Of a stretch of DNA of 64,000 bases, positions 33,546 to 42,743 are shown piece after piece. The position numbers and the translations under genes were made by a program. Source of the DNA: Hydrogenophaga pseudoflava NBRC 102511. GTDB taxonomy: Bacteria > Pseudomonadota > Gammaproteobacteria > Burkholderiales > Burkholderiaceae_C. The stretch lies in contig NZ_BCWQ01000014.1 in the NCBI RefSeq assembly GCF_001592285.1, forward strand, positions 62,001 to 126,000, written 5' to 3'. The notes beneath the pieces were generated by a model that worked only from the letters and a program-made list of their open reading frames with translations, ran no database searches and was not told the origin of the DNA. Numbering within the stretch: the stretch's first letter is position 1; each line of letters opens with the position of its first letter.

Positions 33546-34061
33546 TCAGTTTTCCTTGGTTTCCAGCACGAATCGGAAGCGCCCCTCGCTGTCGCGCGCC
33601 AGCTCCAGCAACTGGTTGGCGGGCAGGGTCAGGGTGGCGGCGCAGACATTGGCCTGGATGGGCAGCTCGCGACCGCCGCGGTCGACCAGCACCGCCAGTT
33701 GCACGCTCGCGGGGCGGCCGTAGTCGAACAGCTCGTTGATCACCGCGCGCAGGGTGCGGCCGGTGTAGAGCACGTCGTCGATCAGCACCACGTTCGCACC
33801 GTCCACTTCATAGGGCAGCACGGTCTGAGCCGAGATCGACAGGCCGCGCTGCGCGAAGTCGTCGCGGTGCATGGACGAGGAGATCACACCGGCGTCGCCG
33901 GGCAGGCCCAAGTCGCGCTGCAGGCGCTCGGCCAGCCAGGCACCGCCCGAGGTGATGCCGGCCAGCACCACCGGTTGCGGGGTGGCGGCAATCAGCGCCT
34001 GGACGCCTTCGCGAAGTTCAGCATAGAGCAGCTCGGCGTCGAGCTGGATGTTTTGGATCAC
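33546..34061 (-). CDS. pyrR: Bifunctional pyr operon regulator/uracil phosphoribosyltransferase PyrR
   Basis: A 171-residue phosphoribosyltransferase-fold protein. The PRPP motif is [29 protein letters not shown] matches PyrR. In Gram-positives PyrR binds pyr mRNA and controls attenuation; in proteobacteria it may mainly be a uracil phosphoribosyltransferase or a regulator of pyrB. No attenuator hairpin is obvious upstream. The GTG start at 34061 overlaps ruvX by 4 bases (GTGA). Confidence 0.92.
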   Translation of the reverse strand: MIQNIQLDAELLYAELREGVQALIAATPQPVVLAGITSGGAWLAERLQRDLGLPGDAGVISSSMHRDDFAQRGLSISAQTVLPYEVDGANVVLIDDVLYTGRTLRAVINELFDYGRPASVQLAVLVDRGGRELPIQANVCAATLTLPANQLLELARDSEGRFRFVLETKEN

Positions 34062-34477
34062 GGCAGGCTCCTCAGAAACTGTTCCAGGATGATGCAGGCG
34101 CTGGCCGCATCGGCGTCCTTGGCCCCAAGTGCGTGGGCCTCGGTGGTCGAGTAGCGTTCGTCGACCTCGTACACCGGCAGGCCGTGGCGGCCGCGCAGCC
34201 GGCGTGCGAACTTCTGTGCGCGCAAGGTGTTCTCGTGGGGGGCGCCGTCGGGGTGGAACGGCACGCCGACGACGAGGGCGTCGGGCTGCCACTCCTTGAT
34301 GCGCTCGGCGAGCTTCGCGAAGCGCGCGTCGCCTTCGGCGGCGATGGTGGCCTGCGGCGTGGCTGTGCGGGTCAGGCGGTTGCCGCTGGCCACACCGGTG
34401 CGCTTGAGTCCGAAGTCAAAGGCCAGAAAGGTCTGGCAGGCGGCCGGCACGTCCATGGCGTCAGGCGTGTCCGGCAT
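34058..34477 (-). CDS. ruvX: Holliday junction resolvase-like protein RuvX/YqgF
   Basis: A 139-residue RNase H-fold protein. LAFDFGLKRTGVASGN holds the first catalytic aspartate, VVGVPFHPDG follows, and VYEVDERYSTTEA carries further acidic residues. In other bacteria the family is linked to processing of the 16S rRNA 5' end. The start at 34477 overlaps algH by 17 bases; ATG at 34456 would leave a small gap and is equally possible. AlgH-RuvX pairing is standard. Confidence 0.92.
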   Translation of the reverse strand: MPDTPDAMDVPAACQTFLAFDFGLKRTGVASGNRLTRTATPQATIAAEGDARFAKLAERIKEWQPDALVVGVPFHPDGAPHENTLRAQKFARRLRGRHGLPVYEVDERYSTTEAHALGAKDADAASACIILEQFLRSLP

Positions 34478-35051
34478 CGGGGGACAGCATCCAGGGCGCC
34501 AGACCCAGCAGGCCCATCGCCTTCTCATAGCGTTGCGACACCGGCGTGTCGAAAATCAGCGCTGGGTCGGCGGCCACCGTGAGCCAGCTGTTTTCGGTGA
34601 TCTCGGATTCGAGCTGTCCCTCTCCCCAGGACGCGTAGCCCAGCGAGACAAACACCTTGCGTGGACCCGCGCCCGAGGCGATGGCTTCGAGCACATCGCG
34701 CGAGGTCGTCATCTCCAGCCCGCCGGGAATGGACAGCGTGGAGGCGTAGACCGACTCGCCTTCACCCGCGTCGATGGCTTCGTGAAGCACGAAACCGCGC
34801 TCGGTCTGCACGGGACCGCCCTGGAACACGGGCTGATCGCGCAGATCGTCGCGCCCCAGCACCAGGTCGACCTTGGCGAACAGTCCGGGCAGCAGGATGT
34901 CGGAAGGCTTGTTGATCACGAGTCCGAGCGCGCCGCGCTCGCTGTGTTCGCACATGAACACCACGCTGCGGCCGAACAGCTCGTCGTTCAGCCCGGGCAT
35001 TGCAATCAGGAAGTGATTGGTGAGATTGATCGGGGCAGAATCCGCAGTCAT
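34461..35051 (-). CDS. algH: YqgE/AlgH family protein
   Basis: A 196-residue protein of UPF0301. It begins LTNHFLIAMPGLNDELFGRSVVFMCEHSERGALGLVINKP, the family hallmark, and contains FQGGPV and SLGYASWGEGQLESE. Molecular role unknown despite its old name as an alginate regulator. First gene of a minus-strand run that leads through ruvX into the pyr operon by small overlaps. Confidence 0.95.
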   Translation of the reverse strand: MTADSAPINLTNHFLIAMPGLNDELFGRSVVFMCEHSERGALGLVINKPSDILLPGLFAKVDLVLGRDDLRDQPVFQGGPVQTERGFVLHEAIDAGEGESVYASTLSIPGGLEMTTSRDVLEAIASGAGPRKVFVSLGYASWGEGQLESEITENSWLTVAADPALIFDTPVSQRYEKAMGLLGLAPWMLSPDAGHA

Positions 35052-35106
35052 GGCGCAATTTTAAGCGGCGGCCCGTGCCCGCCCCGCCGTCACCGAGCAG
35101 CCCCCG

Positions 35107-36582
35107 ATGACACGCTACGACAGAGGACTGATGTGGTTCCGGCGCGACCTGCGGGTGCAGGACAACGCCGCCCTGCACCACGCGCTCAAACACTGCCGCC
35201 AGGTCTGGTGCGTGTTCGTGTTCGACACGGAGATCCTCGACCCGCTGCCGCGCGCCGACCGGCGGGTGGAGTTCATCCACGCCAGCGTGCTCGAACTCGA
35301 TGCCGGGCTGCGCGCCCTGGGCGCCCGGCACGGCCGCGAGCGCACCGGCCTCATCGTGCGGCACGCGGCCGCGCGCGAAGACATCCCGCGGCTGGCCCGG
35401 CAGCTGCATGTGCAAGCGGTGTTCACCAACCACGACGACGAGCCCGCAGCCCTGGCCCGCGATGCCCAGGTGCTGGGCGCGCTGGCACACGCCGGCGTCA
35501 TGCTGCACAGCCACAAGGACCATGTGATCTTCGAACGCCGCGAGGTGCTGACCCAGGCCGGCCAGCCGTTCGGCGTGTTCACGCCCTACAAGAACGCCTG
35601 GCTGCGCAAGATCGAGCCCTTCTTTCTCAAGGCCTATCCCGTCGACAAGTACGCACCGGCCCTCGCTCCACTGCCCGATGCGATGGATGGGCCGCTGCCC
35701 CGGATGTCTGATCTGGACTTCGAGACCACCAACCTGTCGAAGCTGCCCATGCCCACCGGCGCCAGCGGTGCACAGACCCTGCTGGCGGATTTCATGGACC
35801 GCATCGAACGCTACGACACGGCGCGCGACTTTCCGGCGGTCAAGGGCCCCAGCTACCTGAGCGTGCACCTGCGCTTCGGTACGGTGTCGGTGCGCCAGCT
35901 GGCTTCGCTGGCCTGGCAGATGCATCTGCAGGGCATGAAGGGTGCCAGCACCTGGCTGTCGGAGCTGATCTGGCGCGACTTCTACCACCAGATCCTGGCC
36001 AACTTTCCACACGTGGTCGGCAACGCATTCCGACCCGAGTACGACAAGGTGCGCTTCGAACATGGCAAGCACGCCCAGACCCTGTTCGCGGCCTGGTGCG
36101 AGGGCCGCACCGGCTACCCGCTGGTGGACGCGGCCATGGCCCAGATCAACCAGACCGGCTACATGCACAACCGGCTGCGCATGGTGGTGGCCAGCTTCCT
36201 GGTGAAGGACCTGGGCATCGACTGGCGCTGGGGCGAGCGCTACTTCGCCGAGAAGCTGATCGACTTCGACCTGGCCGCCAACAACGGCGGCTGGCAGTGG
36301 GCGGCCTCGACCGGCTGCGACGCCCAGCCCTGGTTCCGCATCTTCAACCCGGTGACGCAGAGCGAGAAGTTCGACCCCCAGGGCAAGTTCATCCGCCGCT
36401 ACCTGCCGCAGCTGGCGGGGTTGTCCGACGCGGCGATCCACGCCCCCTGGAAGGCGCCCGAACTGGAACTGGTGGCGGCGGATGTGCGCTTGGGCCAGAA
36501 CTACCCGAACCCGATCGTCGACCACGCCATCGCCCGCGAGCGCACGCTGGAGCGCTACGCAGTGGTCAAGCGCTGCCCCTGA
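35107..36582 (+). CDS. phrB: Deoxyribodipyrimidine photolyase
   Basis: A 491-residue flavoprotein that repairs cyclobutane pyrimidine dimers with light. It opens with LMWFRRDLRVQDNAAL (antenna domain). The FAD/DNA-binding region includes SELIWRDFYHQIL, MHNRLRMVVASFLVKDL and ANNGGWQWAASTGCDAQPWF, the catalytic signature of class I CPD photolyases. Its 5' end is 55 bases from divergent algH; it converges on chpA with 18 bases between. Confidence 0.95.
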   Translation: MTRYDRGLMWFRRDLRVQDNAALHHALKHCRQVWCVFVFDTEILDPLPRADRRVEFIHASVLELDAGLRALGARHGRERTGLIVRHAAAREDIPRLARQLHVQAVFTNHDDEPAALARDAQVLGALAHAGVMLHSHKDHVIFERREVLTQAGQPFGVFTPYKNAWLRKIEPFFLKAYPVDKYAPALAPLPDAMDGPLPRMSDLDFETTNLSKLPMPTGASGAQTLLADFMDRIERYDTARDFPAVKGPSYLSVHLRFGTVSVRQLASLAWQMHLQGMKGASTWLSELIWRDFYHQILANFPHVVGNAFRPEYDKVRFEHGKHAQTLFAAWCEGRTGYPLVDAAMAQINQTGYMHNRLRMVVASFLVKDLGIDWRWGERYFAEKLIDFDLAANNGGWQWAASTGCDAQPWFRIFNPVTQSEKFDPQGKFIRRYLPQLAGLSDAAIHAPWKAPELELVAADVRLGQNYPNPIVDHAIARERTLERYAVVKRCP

Positions 36583-36600
36583 TCACCAGGCGACCAGTGG

Positions 36601-39600
36601 TCAGGCGTTGGCTGAGGCCTGCGCGTAGTTCGCCACCAGGGCCAGCAGCTCGTCTTCCGAGTAGGGCTTGCCCAGGTAGTGGTCCACGCCCAGCTCGCGG
36701 GCGTGCTCGCGGTGCTTCTCCGCGATGCGCGACGTGATCATGATCACCGGCAGGTCGGACAGGCGCGGATCGTTGCGGATGTTGCGCACCAGGTCGAAAC
36801 CGTCCATGCGCGGCATCTCGATGTCCGACAGCACCACGGTCGGGCGCTCCTGCTGCAGGCGCTCCAGTGCCTGCAGGCCATCGGCCGCCAGCGTCACGCG
36901 GTAGCCTTCGCGCTGCAGCAGGCGCTGCGTCACGCGGCGCACCGTGATCGAGTCGTCGACCACCAGCACCAGCGGCACGGCACTGACCGCCGCCTCGACC
37001 GGCAGCTCGGGAGCGCCTTCGGACGACGCCGCGTCGCGGTGCAGCCGGCCCTCGATCCAGGGTTGCACCTGGTCACCGTACACCGTGGCCAGCGCCACCG
37101 GGTTGTAGATCAGCGCCACAGCGCCAGACGCCAGAACCGACATGCCGGCCAGACCGGGCAGGCGCGAGAGCTGCGGACCGAGGTTCTTCACCACGACTTC
37201 CTGGTTGCCCAGCACCTCGTCCACGTGCATCGCCACGCGCTGCGCCGCACTTCGGAAGATCACCACCGGCAGCGTGCGGGTCTGTGTTTCCTGCGATTGC
37301 GGTGTCGACTGGAGCAGAGCCCCTGCCCAGTAGAACGGCACCTCCTCGCCGCCGACCATGAGCGTCTTTCTGGCGTACGCCTGCGCCAGCTCGTCGGCGC
37401 TGACACGGCGAACCAGTTCGACCTGCGTCGACGGCACACCGACCGTCAGTTCACCCGCACGCAGCATCACCACCTGCGTGACGGCGGTGGTCAGCGGCAG
37501 CACCAGCTTGAAGCTGCTGCCCTGCCCCGCGTGGGTGTGGGTCTCGATGCGGCCACCGAGCGCCACCACGTCGTTGCGGACCACGTCCATGCCAACACCG
37601 CGCCCCGCCAGCGAGGACACCTCGGCAGCCGTGCTCAGGCCAGGGGTGTAGATCAGCTGCGCAGCTTCGTCGTCGGACAACACCGCGTCGGCGGGCACCA
37701 GCCCCTGGGCCAGGGCTTTTTCGCGCAGACGCGCCAGATCGATGCCCGCGCCGTCGTCCTCGAACGTCACCGAGACGTCGTTGAGCTCCTGCGCCAGCCG
37801 GATCTCGATGTGACCCTCGGCGGGCTTGCCCTTTTCAAGCCGGCGCTCGGGCGATTCGATGCCATGCACGACGCTGTTGCGCAGCAGGTGTTCGAACGCC
37901 GCCGTCATCCGGTCCAGCACGCCGCGGTCCATTTCAATGTGACCGGCCGTGATGTCCAGCCGCACCTGCTTGCCCGTCTCCTTCGAGGCCTGGCGCACCA
38001 CGCGGTACAGGCGCTCGGAAATGCCTTCGAACTCCACCATGCGGGTGCGCAGCAGGTCGCGTTGCAACTCGCGGGTCTGGCGCCCCTGCGCGACCAGCCC
38101 GTCCTCGGTCGCTTCGACCGCACGCTGCAGATTGCGCTGCACCGTGGCCACGTCGTTGACCGACTCGGCCATCATGCGGGTCAGTTCCTGTACGCGCGTG
38201 AAACGGTCGAATTCCAGCGGGTCGAACGCGAGTTCGGCATCGCGCGCCTGCGCCAGGCGCGACTGCATCTGCGTTTCGGCCTGCAGTTCGATGTCGCGCA
38301 GCTGATGGCGCAAACGGTCGAGGTTGCCCGTCAGGTCCTTGAGCGAGCCGCGCAGGGTCACCAGCTGGGACTCCATGCGCGAGCGGGTGATCATGACCTC
38401 ACCGGTCTGGTTCATCAGGCGGTCCAGCAACTCCGGACGGACCCGGACGGCGGCTCCTGCACGTTGTGGCACCGGCACCGGCGCCTGCTGAAGAGACAGG
38501 CCACTCAGTCCGGCACCCTGAGGCACCGCCACCGAAGCAGCGGCTTCCGACGAGACCACAGCCTCCCCGGAACCCACCACAACCTCGTCCTCGACCGTGA
38601 TCGACAGTGGTGGCTCGGCGGCTTGCTCCGGCGCGGTCTGCACCACGCCATGAGAGGCGGGATCGGTGCTGCGGAGCAGGTCGAAGCGGGCGCACAGGGC
38701 GTCGTAGGCGGACTGCAGGGGCTCCAGCTCCCCGGTCTGCGGGGTGTCGGTGCCCAGGCGTTCAACCGAGGTTTCCATCCGGTGCGCCATTTCGCCCAGA
38801 CGCAACGCGCCTGCGAGCCGGGCGCTGCCTTTGAGCGTGTGCAGGTTGCGAAGCACCTCGGCGCGTGCACTGCCGTTGTCCGGTCGCGCGATCCACTGGC
38901 GCAGGGCACCACCCAGCAGGGGCAGCAACTCCTGTGCTTCGTCGGAGAAGATCGGGAACAGGTCCACATCGATCGTGTCCATCGCATCGATGTCGTCGTC
39001 GATGTCCTGGACAGGCCCCCTGGGTTCGTCCATTTCTGACAAGGGCGACAGCGTCGTGTCGTCGTCCGCCAGTACAAGCGACTCGGCGTCGAGGACCTCG
39101 GGTGCCACGTGCAGCGGCTCTTCGTCCACCACCACGACAGGCTCCACGCTGTCGACCGGCGTCCCGGTGTCGATGGACGACGCATCCCATTGCGTGTTCA
39201 GTTCGTTGTCCAGCGATGGCTCATCGGTCGTGGGCTCGCTGACTGCGTCCGACTCGGTTGGCGTGGGCAGGTGCAGCAACGCCTCCAGACCCGCCAGCAG
39301 CTCGGGATTGGGTTCCTTGTAGAAACCCGCCGCAAACTGGTGCAGCAGGCGGCGGATGTCCTCGGCGGCGGCCACGAAAAGCTGTGCCTGCGCATCGGTC
39401 GCCGGCTGGCCCGCGCGCTGGTGCGAACCGACCAGCGCCAATGCGTGCTCCAACGCCCGTGCAATATCCGACAGGGGCTGGAAGCCCACCGTCGCTGAGC
39501 TTCCTGCCAGCGAATGTGCCAGCGCCTCGGCCTGCTCGGGCAGACGTTCGTGCTGCTCCAGCGACCACTCGGACAGCGCCACACCCAGCCGACGCGACCA

Positions 39601-42600
39601 TTCATCCGCCTCGTTGAGATAGACGTTGTAGAGACGGATGCCGATGCGCAGCGGTCCGATGGCGCGGGTCTGCTCGTCGAGCATCTCGTCCGTCACGGCA
39701 CCGGAAGGCACGGCGATGTCTGCGGCTTCCTCACCCACGTCGACGTCCGGTGCCTCATCGTCCTCAGCAGGTCCCGAGGCGCTCATGGGCTCTTCCACCA
39801 GCACCGGCTCTGGCGTCGGCATCGCCACTGCGTCGAGCTCAATCACCTGCACGCTGTCGGGCTCGGCCGGATTGAACAGCGCAGCAGGCATGGAATCCTG
39901 CAAGTCCTGCGCCTGTGGAAGCTCCGCCTCCAGATCGAGAGAGATCTCGTCGAAGATGGATGGATTCTCGTCTGCGGGGTCCACCTGCGCGGGAGATTCC
40001 GCATCCTCACCACCCGCTCCGGACTCGACCGGATCAACGAGCGATGCATGCTCCGACGGCACAGGCTCGGGAAGATCAAGCTCCATCACCAGGGCGTCGC
40101 CAGACTCCTGTGCGCCCACGCCCAGGTCCACCGCAGGCGCGTCATCCGTTTCGACCTCGATCGACACCACCGGTTCTTCGGCCGCCGGCTCGGTCAGTTC
40201 AACAACCTCGACAGCTTCCACCGCCGACTCTGGCAGGGTACCCTCCAGCGGCAGGTGTTCCCGCCGATCGCGCCAAGCCTGGGCGCTGTTGCGGAAGGGC
40301 TGGGCCTTCCAGTGCGCGTCCTGGTTCTGGTCGATGTCCTCCACCCAGCGGCCCAGCTCGGTCATGGCTTCCTGCGCCAGCGACAGCAGCGCCGGCTCGG
40401 CGGGCCGCTGCTCGGCCAACACCGAGTTGAGAACCTGTTCCATCGCCCAGGCGGCTTCGCCAAACTCACCCAGCCCCACCATCCGGGAGCTGCCCTTGAG
40501 GGTGTGGAACGCACGGCGCAGAATCGTGAGCTGCTCCAGCTGACCGGGTTCGTGGCGCAGCGCCTTGAGCGCGGCCAGTCCGTTGCCCACCACTTCACGA
40601 CCTTCCTCCAGGAAGATGTCGCGCAGATCGTCTTCGCCATCGTCATCGGGCGGCGTGCTGACCGGGGCCACCTGCGCCACAGGCACCGCCGGGACGCCCG
40701 ACTGGGCCAATCCCACCAGTGCCTGGGCACCGGCCACGGCGTCGCTGCCGACCACGGCCTGGGCTGCCTCGCGCGCGGCGCGTGCCACACCTTCCTGTTC
40801 GGCCAGCGATGCCTGGTCGGCGAGAGAATCGAGCTGTTCGCTCAGTTCGGCCAAGTCCACATTGTTCTGGGCGCCTTCGACCACGCGCTGGACGTCCTGG
40901 CTCAGCGTTTCAGCTGCGTGCTGCGAAGGAAGGGACACCGGCACTTCCGGAGCCATCCGCCCCATGAGCGGCCGGAGCTCGCCCGCCTGGTCGTCGAACA
41001 CGAACAGCTTCTTCGCCAGCGCTGGCTGGTAGTTGAGCATGTCCACGAGGAAACTCAGGGCGCTGAGGTTGTTGCCCAGCTGCTGGAAGGTTCCGGCCTC
41101 TCGGGCCATGTCCTCGTCGATTTCGGTGTCCAGGATTTGCTCGACCGTCGCGCGCATGCGGGAGACGGTCTGCACCGCCTGTTCAAGGCCCAGCACAGAG
41201 AGCACGCCGCGCATCTGCACCAGCTGGGACACTGCCACGTGCAGCCCCGCCTTTTCCTTCGGCGCCCGGAAGAACTGGTCCAGCGACTTCTCCGCCTCGC
41301 CCAGCGCCACCTTCAGTTCGCCGACCACGCTGCCCAGCGTCTGGCGATCGCTAACGCGGCGGTAGAGCTGCTCCATCCACGGTTCGAGGGGCTGGGCAGA
41401 CTCGCCCGCCAGCACCCTCTCCAGACGCTCGGCCAGCAACTGGGTGCGGTCGGTCAGTGTTGCATCGTTGGGATCAAAATCGTCGAACGCCGCTTCCAGG
41501 TACAGGGTGGTGGTCGCGACCTCCATTGACAACTCGGGCTTGACGTTCCCGGGTGAGCGCGCCACGTGCTCGGCCGCCTTGACGAGCGAGCGGGCCAGTC
41601 CGGTGCTGGCCGGATGCAGCTTGAGCAGCGACTCGCCGATCAGGGTGTACTGGTCGAGCACCGACCGCGCACGACTTAGGTCGCCACCCGCCAGCAGCGA
41701 CCACGACTCCTTGCCCGCATTGATCCGCTTGCGGGCCTGCACCAGCAACGCGGGGTCGAAACGCCCCAACGTGGCCTGGCTGTAGTCCACCGGCGCGGCA
41801 TCGCTGAGACCGAACGCCGCGCGCACCGCTTCGAGATGAGGCGCCGGTGTGCCCGGCACAGGACGCGCCTGGGCACAGAAGAACAGGAGGTCGTGCAACA
41901 GCGTCTCGGACACATCGGCGCGCGCACCACCTTGCACCAGACCGGCCAGCTGCAGCAGGATGCGGGAGGCCGCCCTCTTTGCATAGACATCTGGCACGAG
42001 AAGGTTCTGCGACAAACCCTCGAAATAGGCCGCGGCTGTTCGCCAGAACGTGACCGCACGGGGTTGCTGCGCACCAGCGGCCAGGCTGGCACACATGCGC
42101 GAGAGTTGCGTCGAGGCAGCACGGCTGTTGGTCTTGACCACCAGCAGCACGAGCCGATCGAACAGCGAGCGCACCTGTGGATCCACCTTCATCGGCGGCA
42201 CCCCGGCAGGCGCTGGCGCCTCCACCCCCCGCCGGTCAAACGACCACAGGTCGGCCGGATGGACGCGCTCGGCACCCGCCAGCTCCTGCACCTCGCGGTA
42301 CTGGCTGAACAGCGCCACCGGCGGCACCGGCTTGCCGTTCAGCACCGCCTCGAGGTACTCGATCAGGGCGAAGCTCGCGCGCTCGACCTTGCCCGCCGCC
42401 TCATCGGTGCAACTGAGCGGGCGCTGCACGAACCGCTGGACTGCCGCCTCCATGCCCCGCAGCACCTGCGCCGGGGCCGCGAGACCGACCACCTCGAGCG
42501 CACCCACCGCCTGGTGAAGCTGCTGCCGGGCCACACGCAAGGCCCCGGGGTCGACCGCTTCCAGGTCGCTGTGGCGCGCCTGCTCGGACTCCCGGATGAA

Positions 42601-42720
42601 CCGCCGGATGGCCTTGTTGGCACCCTCCAGCGACTTGCGCAACTCCTCAAACACCCAGGCCAGCGGCCCCAGGTCGTTGAGAGGCGTATCGGTCGGGGCG
42701 TGGTCTTGGGTATCGAGCAT
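36601..42720 (-). CDS. chpA: Hybrid CheA-type histidine kinase ChpA/PilL of the Pil-Chp system
   Basis: A 2039-residue kinase controlling twitching motility with type IV pili. The N-terminal FimL-like/Hpt-like region spans about 1-680. Three histidine phosphotransfer domains follow: FHTLKGSSRMVG (near 737), AHSLAGSSATVGF (near 1070) and LHTLKGSARLAG (near 1290). Acidic linkers separate them. CheA dimerisation and ATP-binding domains (HLLRNSVVHGIE near 1610; FEDDGAGID; GRGVGMDVV), a CheW domain (about 1745-1900) and a receiver with phospho-Asp near 1964 (VVLSDIEMPRMDG) complete it. Last gene of the pil run. Confidence 0.95.
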   Translation of the reverse strand: MLDTQDHAPTDTPLNDLGPLAWVFEELRKSLEGANKAIRRFIRESEQARHSDLEAVDPGALRVARQQLHQAVGALEVVGLAAPAQVLRGMEAAVQRFVQRPLSCTDEAAGKVERASFALIEYLEAVLNGKPVPPVALFSQYREVQELAGAERVHPADLWSFDRRGVEAPAPAGVPPMKVDPQVRSLFDRLVLLVVKTNSRAASTQLSRMCASLAAGAQQPRAVTFWRTAAAYFEGLSQNLLVPDVYAKRAASRILLQLAGLVQGGARADVSETLLHDLLFFCAQARPVPGTPAPHLEAVRAAFGLSDAAPVDYSQATLGRFDPALLVQARKRINAGKESWSLLAGGDLSRARSVLDQYTLIGESLLKLHPASTGLARSLVKAAEHVARSPGNVKPELSMEVATTTLYLEAAFDDFDPNDATLTDRTQLLAERLERVLAGESAQPLEPWMEQLYRRVSDRQTLGSVVGELKVALGEAEKSLDQFFRAPKEKAGLHVAVSQLVQMRGVLSVLGLEQAVQTVSRMRATVEQILDTEIDEDMAREAGTFQQLGNNLSALSFLVDMLNYQPALAKKLFVFDDQAGELRPLMGRMAPEVPVSLPSQHAAETLSQDVQRVVEGAQNNVDLAELSEQLDSLADQASLAEQEGVARAAREAAQAVVGSDAVAGAQALVGLAQSGVPAVPVAQVAPVSTPPDDDGEDDLRDIFLEEGREVVGNGLAALKALRHEPGQLEQLTILRRAFHTLKGSSRMVGLGEFGEAAWAMEQVLNSVLAEQRPAEPALLSLAQEAMTELGRWVEDIDQNQDAHWKAQPFRNSAQAWRDRREHLPLEGTLPESAVEAVEVVELTEPAAEEPVVSIEVETDDAPAVDLGVGAQESGDALVMELDLPEPVPSEHASLVDPVESGAGGEDAESPAQVDPADENPSIFDEISLDLEAELPQAQDLQDSMPAALFNPAEPDSVQVIELDAVAMPTPEPVLVEEPMSASGPAEDDEAPDVDVGEEAADIAVPSGAVTDEMLDEQTRAIGPLRIGIRLYNVYLNEADEWSRRLGVALSEWSLEQHERLPEQAEALAHSLAGSSATVGFQPLSDIARALEHALALVGSHQRAGQPATDAQAQLFVAAAEDIRRLLHQFAAGFYKEPNPELLAGLEALLHLPTPTESDAVSEPTTDEPSLDNELNTQWDASSIDTGTPVDSVEPVVVVDEEPLHVAPEVLDAESLVLADDDTTLSPLSEMDEPRGPVQDIDDDIDAMDTIDVDLFPIFSDEAQELLPLLGGALRQWIARPDNGSARAEVLRNLHTLKGSARLAGALRLGEMAHRMETSVERLGTDTPQTGELEPLQSAYDALCARFDLLRSTDPASHGVVQTAPEQAAEPPLSITVEDEVVVGSGEAVVSSEAAASVAVPQGAGLSGLSLQQAPVPVPQRAGAAVRVRPELLDRLMNQTGEVMITRSRMESQLVTLRGSLKDLTGNLDRLRHQLRDIELQAETQMQSRLAQARDAELAFDPLEFDRFTRVQELTRMMAESVNDVATVQRNLQRAVEATEDGLVAQGRQTRELQRDLLRTRMVEFEGISERLYRVVRQASKETGKQVRLDITAGHIEMDRGVLDRMTAAFEHLLRNSVVHGIESPERRLEKGKPAEGHIEIRLAQELNDVSVTFEDDGAGIDLARLREKALAQGLVPADAVLSDDEAAQLIYTPGLSTAAEVSSLAGRGVGMDVVRNDVVALGGRIETHTHAGQGSSFKLVLPLTTAVTQVVMLRAGELTVGVPSTQVELVRRVSADELAQAYARKTLMVGGEEVPFYWAGALLQSTPQSQETQTRTLPVVIFRSAAQRVAMHVDEVLGNQEVVVKNLGPQLSRLPGLAGMSVLASGAVALIYNPVALATVYGDQVQPWIEGRLHRDAASSEGAPELPVEAAVSAVPLVLVVDDSITVRRVTQRLLQREGYRVTLAADGLQALERLQQERPTVVLSDIEMPRMDGFDLVRNIRNDPRLSDLPVIMITSRIAEKHREHARELGVDHYLGKPYSEDELLALVANYAQASANA

Positions 42721-42743
42721 GTTGGGTCAGGCCTGACGGCCGA

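Noticed and set aside
36583..36600. A terminator between phrB and chpA
   Set aside because: CTGATCACC and GGTCAG nearby can pair only imperfectly and reach into the phrB stop; no T-run follows.
36679..39039. A 786-codon plus-strand frame opposite chpA
   Set aside because: The His/Arg-rich product mirrors the codon bias of chpA on the opposite strand; no start context or domain supports it.
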